Below, one piece after another: positions 5,667 to 6,825 of a stretch of DNA of 6,825 nucleotides. Numbering within the stretch: position 1 is the stretch's first letter; the number at the start of each line of letters is the position of its first letter. The translations under genes and the position numbers were made by a program. The notes beneath the pieces were generated by a model that had not been told where the DNA came from, searched no databases, and was given only the letters and a program-made list of their open reading frames with translations. Source of the stretch: Synergistaceae bacterium (GTDB taxonomy: Bacteria > Synergistota > Synergistia > Synergistales > Synergistaceae); contig JAISLO010000140.1 of the NCBI GenBank assembly GCA_031290815.1, positions 1-6,825 on the forward strand, in the 5' to 3' direction.

Positions 5667-6825
5667 GTGACTGAGTCCATGCCGGGGAGGGCGGCTTCGG
5701 CCCCCTCCCCTAACTGTTTTACGGAGGCACTGAAGTCGCTCAACCCAAAACAGGCCGAGGCCGTAAAGTGGTGCGGCGGTCCCCAGCTGGTGCTAGCCGG
5801 CGCGGGAAGCGGAAAGACCAGGGTGCTGACCTCCAAGATAGCGTGGCTGATCAGCGAAATGCGCACGCCTCCGCATCGCATACTCGCCCTCACCTTTACA
5901 AACAAGGCGGCCCGTGAGATGCTGGAACGGGTTTACTCTCTGGTCGGCTCAGACCTCAAGGGCATGTCGGTATCGACCTTTCACTCGTTCGGCCTGAGGT
6001 TTCTCCATCGCAACACTCTAAAATTGGAGGCTATGGGCTATCCGCGATCGTTCGTCATCTTCGACCGGGGCGACTGCAGGAACGCGCTGAAACGCGCGGC
6101 GAGGGACCTCGGCATAGATATGAAGCAGAACGACATCGGATCTCTGGTGGATAGAATTTCGCGGGCGAAGGCCGGCTGCGATCCGGAATCCCTCGATGTG
6201 GACATCGACGAGCGGTGGCGGCCCCTTTACGAGGGATATCAGAGGGACTTGAAGCGCAACGGCGCGCTCGACTTCGACGACCTGATGATCCTGCCCCTGC
6301 ATATACTGTCCACGGACGCTCAGGTACTCGAAAGGGAGAGGAACCGGCTTGACTGGGTGCTCGTCGACGAATATCAGGACGTCAACACGCCGCAGTATCT
6401 TCTGCTCAGGCTCCTGGCGAACTCTGGCCGTCTTATGGTCGTCGGCGACCCGGACCAGTCGATATACGGCTGGCGCGGGGCCGACATGTCGCTCATCATG
6501 CGCTTTGAGGATGATTTCCCTGGCGCAAGGGTGTTCATACTGGACCAGAACTACAGATCGACATCGAACATCCTGAGCGCGGCCAACTCCGTGATCCGGC
6601 ACAACGACGGCAGGAGGGACAAAAACCTCTGGACGTCCTCCGATATGGGAGGCGCGGTGCGAGTCTTGATGGAGCGAAACGACAAGGAGGAATCGGCGTT
6701 TGTTGCGGACGAGATCGAGCGGCTCGTGAGCGATGGATACGGCTGCGGTGAGATGGCGATACTGTACAGGATGAACGCCCTGTCGAGGGGATACGAACAG
6801 GAACTGCTGGAGAGGGGAATACCCT
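5667..6825 (+). CDS. UvrD/PcrA-type SF1A DNA helicase (N-terminal part, 3' truncated)
   Basis: The first 386 codons of a 3'-to-5' superfamily 1A helicase; the frame runs off the right edge. Residues count from the GTG at 5667. Visible motifs in order: Q motif LNPKQAEAV (25-33), Walker A AGAGSGKT (44-51, Lys50), Ia LALTFTNKAA (73-82), Ib VSTFHSFG (102-109), Walker B/DExx VLVDEYQD (231-238), III VVGDPDQSIYGWRGA (258-272), IV LDQNYRST (292-299), and the following AILYRMNALSRG (364-375). This is a full ATPase core of the UvrD/PcrA/Rep group, which unwinds DNA in mismatch and excision repair and strips proteins from DNA. A C-terminal nuclease domain, as in the left-edge gene, cannot be excluded because that end is not visible. 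The ATG at 5679 is an alternative start. Its place directly behind hpf means both are probably made from one mRNA. Confidence 0.93.
   Translation, partial: MTESMPGRAASAPSPNCFTEALKSLNPKQAEAVKWCGGPQLVLAGAGSGKTRVLTSKIAWLISEMRTPPHRILALTFTNKAAREMLERVYSLVGSDLKGMSVSTFHSFGLRFLHRNTLKLEAMGYPRSFVIFDRGDCRNALKRAARDLGIDMKQNDIGSLVDRISRAKAGCDPESLDVDIDERWRPLYEGYQRDLKRNGALDFDDLMILPLHILSTDAQVLERERNRLDWVLVDEYQDVNTPQYLLLRLLANSGRLMVVGDPDQSIYGWRGADMSLIMRFEDDFPGARVFILDQNYRSTSNILSAANSVIRHNDGRRDKNLWTSSDMGGAVRVLMERNDKEESAFVADEIERLVSDGYGCGEMAILYRMNALSRGYEQELLERGIP

Noticed and set aside
1..6825. A hidden defence system, mobile element or CRISPR array.
   Set aside because: There are no transposase or integrase genes, no terminal repeats and no spaced direct repeats; the helicase and nuclease genes are best explained as DNA repair enzymes.

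Overview
The window looks like a chromosomal piece of a member of the phylum Synergistota. The main reason is the 783-residue exported protein at 2208-4559 (minus strand). It ends in a glycine-rich stretch with one cysteine, then a short hydrophobic helix and a basic tail, which is the layout of the Synergist-CTERM (Synerg-CTERM) sorting signal. The rest fits a GC-rich anaerobic bacterium of this type: GC-rich genes, AT-richer intergenic regions, and ordinary sigma-70-like promoters and Shine-Dalgarno sites. The phylum call rests on memory of the motif, not on a search.

Layout from left to right. (1) 1-1191, plus strand: the C-terminal part of a UvrD/AddA-superfamily helicase fused to a PD-(D/E)XK (RecB/AddB-like) nuclease with four cysteines placed as in Fe-S cluster nucleases; the 5' end lies outside the window. 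(2) 1199-1975, minus: a complete cytoplasmic alpha/beta-hydrolase esterase, convergent with the helicase-nuclease and only 7 bp from it. (3) 1976-2207: an AT-rich regulatory stretch with the esterase promoter, three separate inverted repeats, and the intrinsic terminator of the next gene. (4) 2208-4559, minus: the Synergist-CTERM exported protein. (5) 4560-5115: a divergent intergenic region. On the minus strand it carries a near-consensus promoter that gives the exported-protein gene an mRNA leader of about 260 nt; on the plus strand it carries a weaker promoter for hpf. (6) 5116-5664, plus: long-form ribosome hibernation factor HPF. (7) 5667-6825, plus: the N-terminal 386 codons of a UvrD/PcrA-type helicase, two bases downstream of hpf and apparently translationally coupled to it; it runs off the right edge.

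Functional themes are DNA repair or recombination at both edges, stationary-phase ribosome protection coupled to a helicase, and a surface protein next to a small esterase. Nothing here is a clear defence island, mobile element, CRISPR array or RNA gene. The points most worth a second look are the cysteine-free ectodomain with its single CTERM cysteine, the long unexplained leader upstream of it, the cluster of dyads before the esterase, and the presence of complementary parts of UvrD-family helicases at the two window ends.
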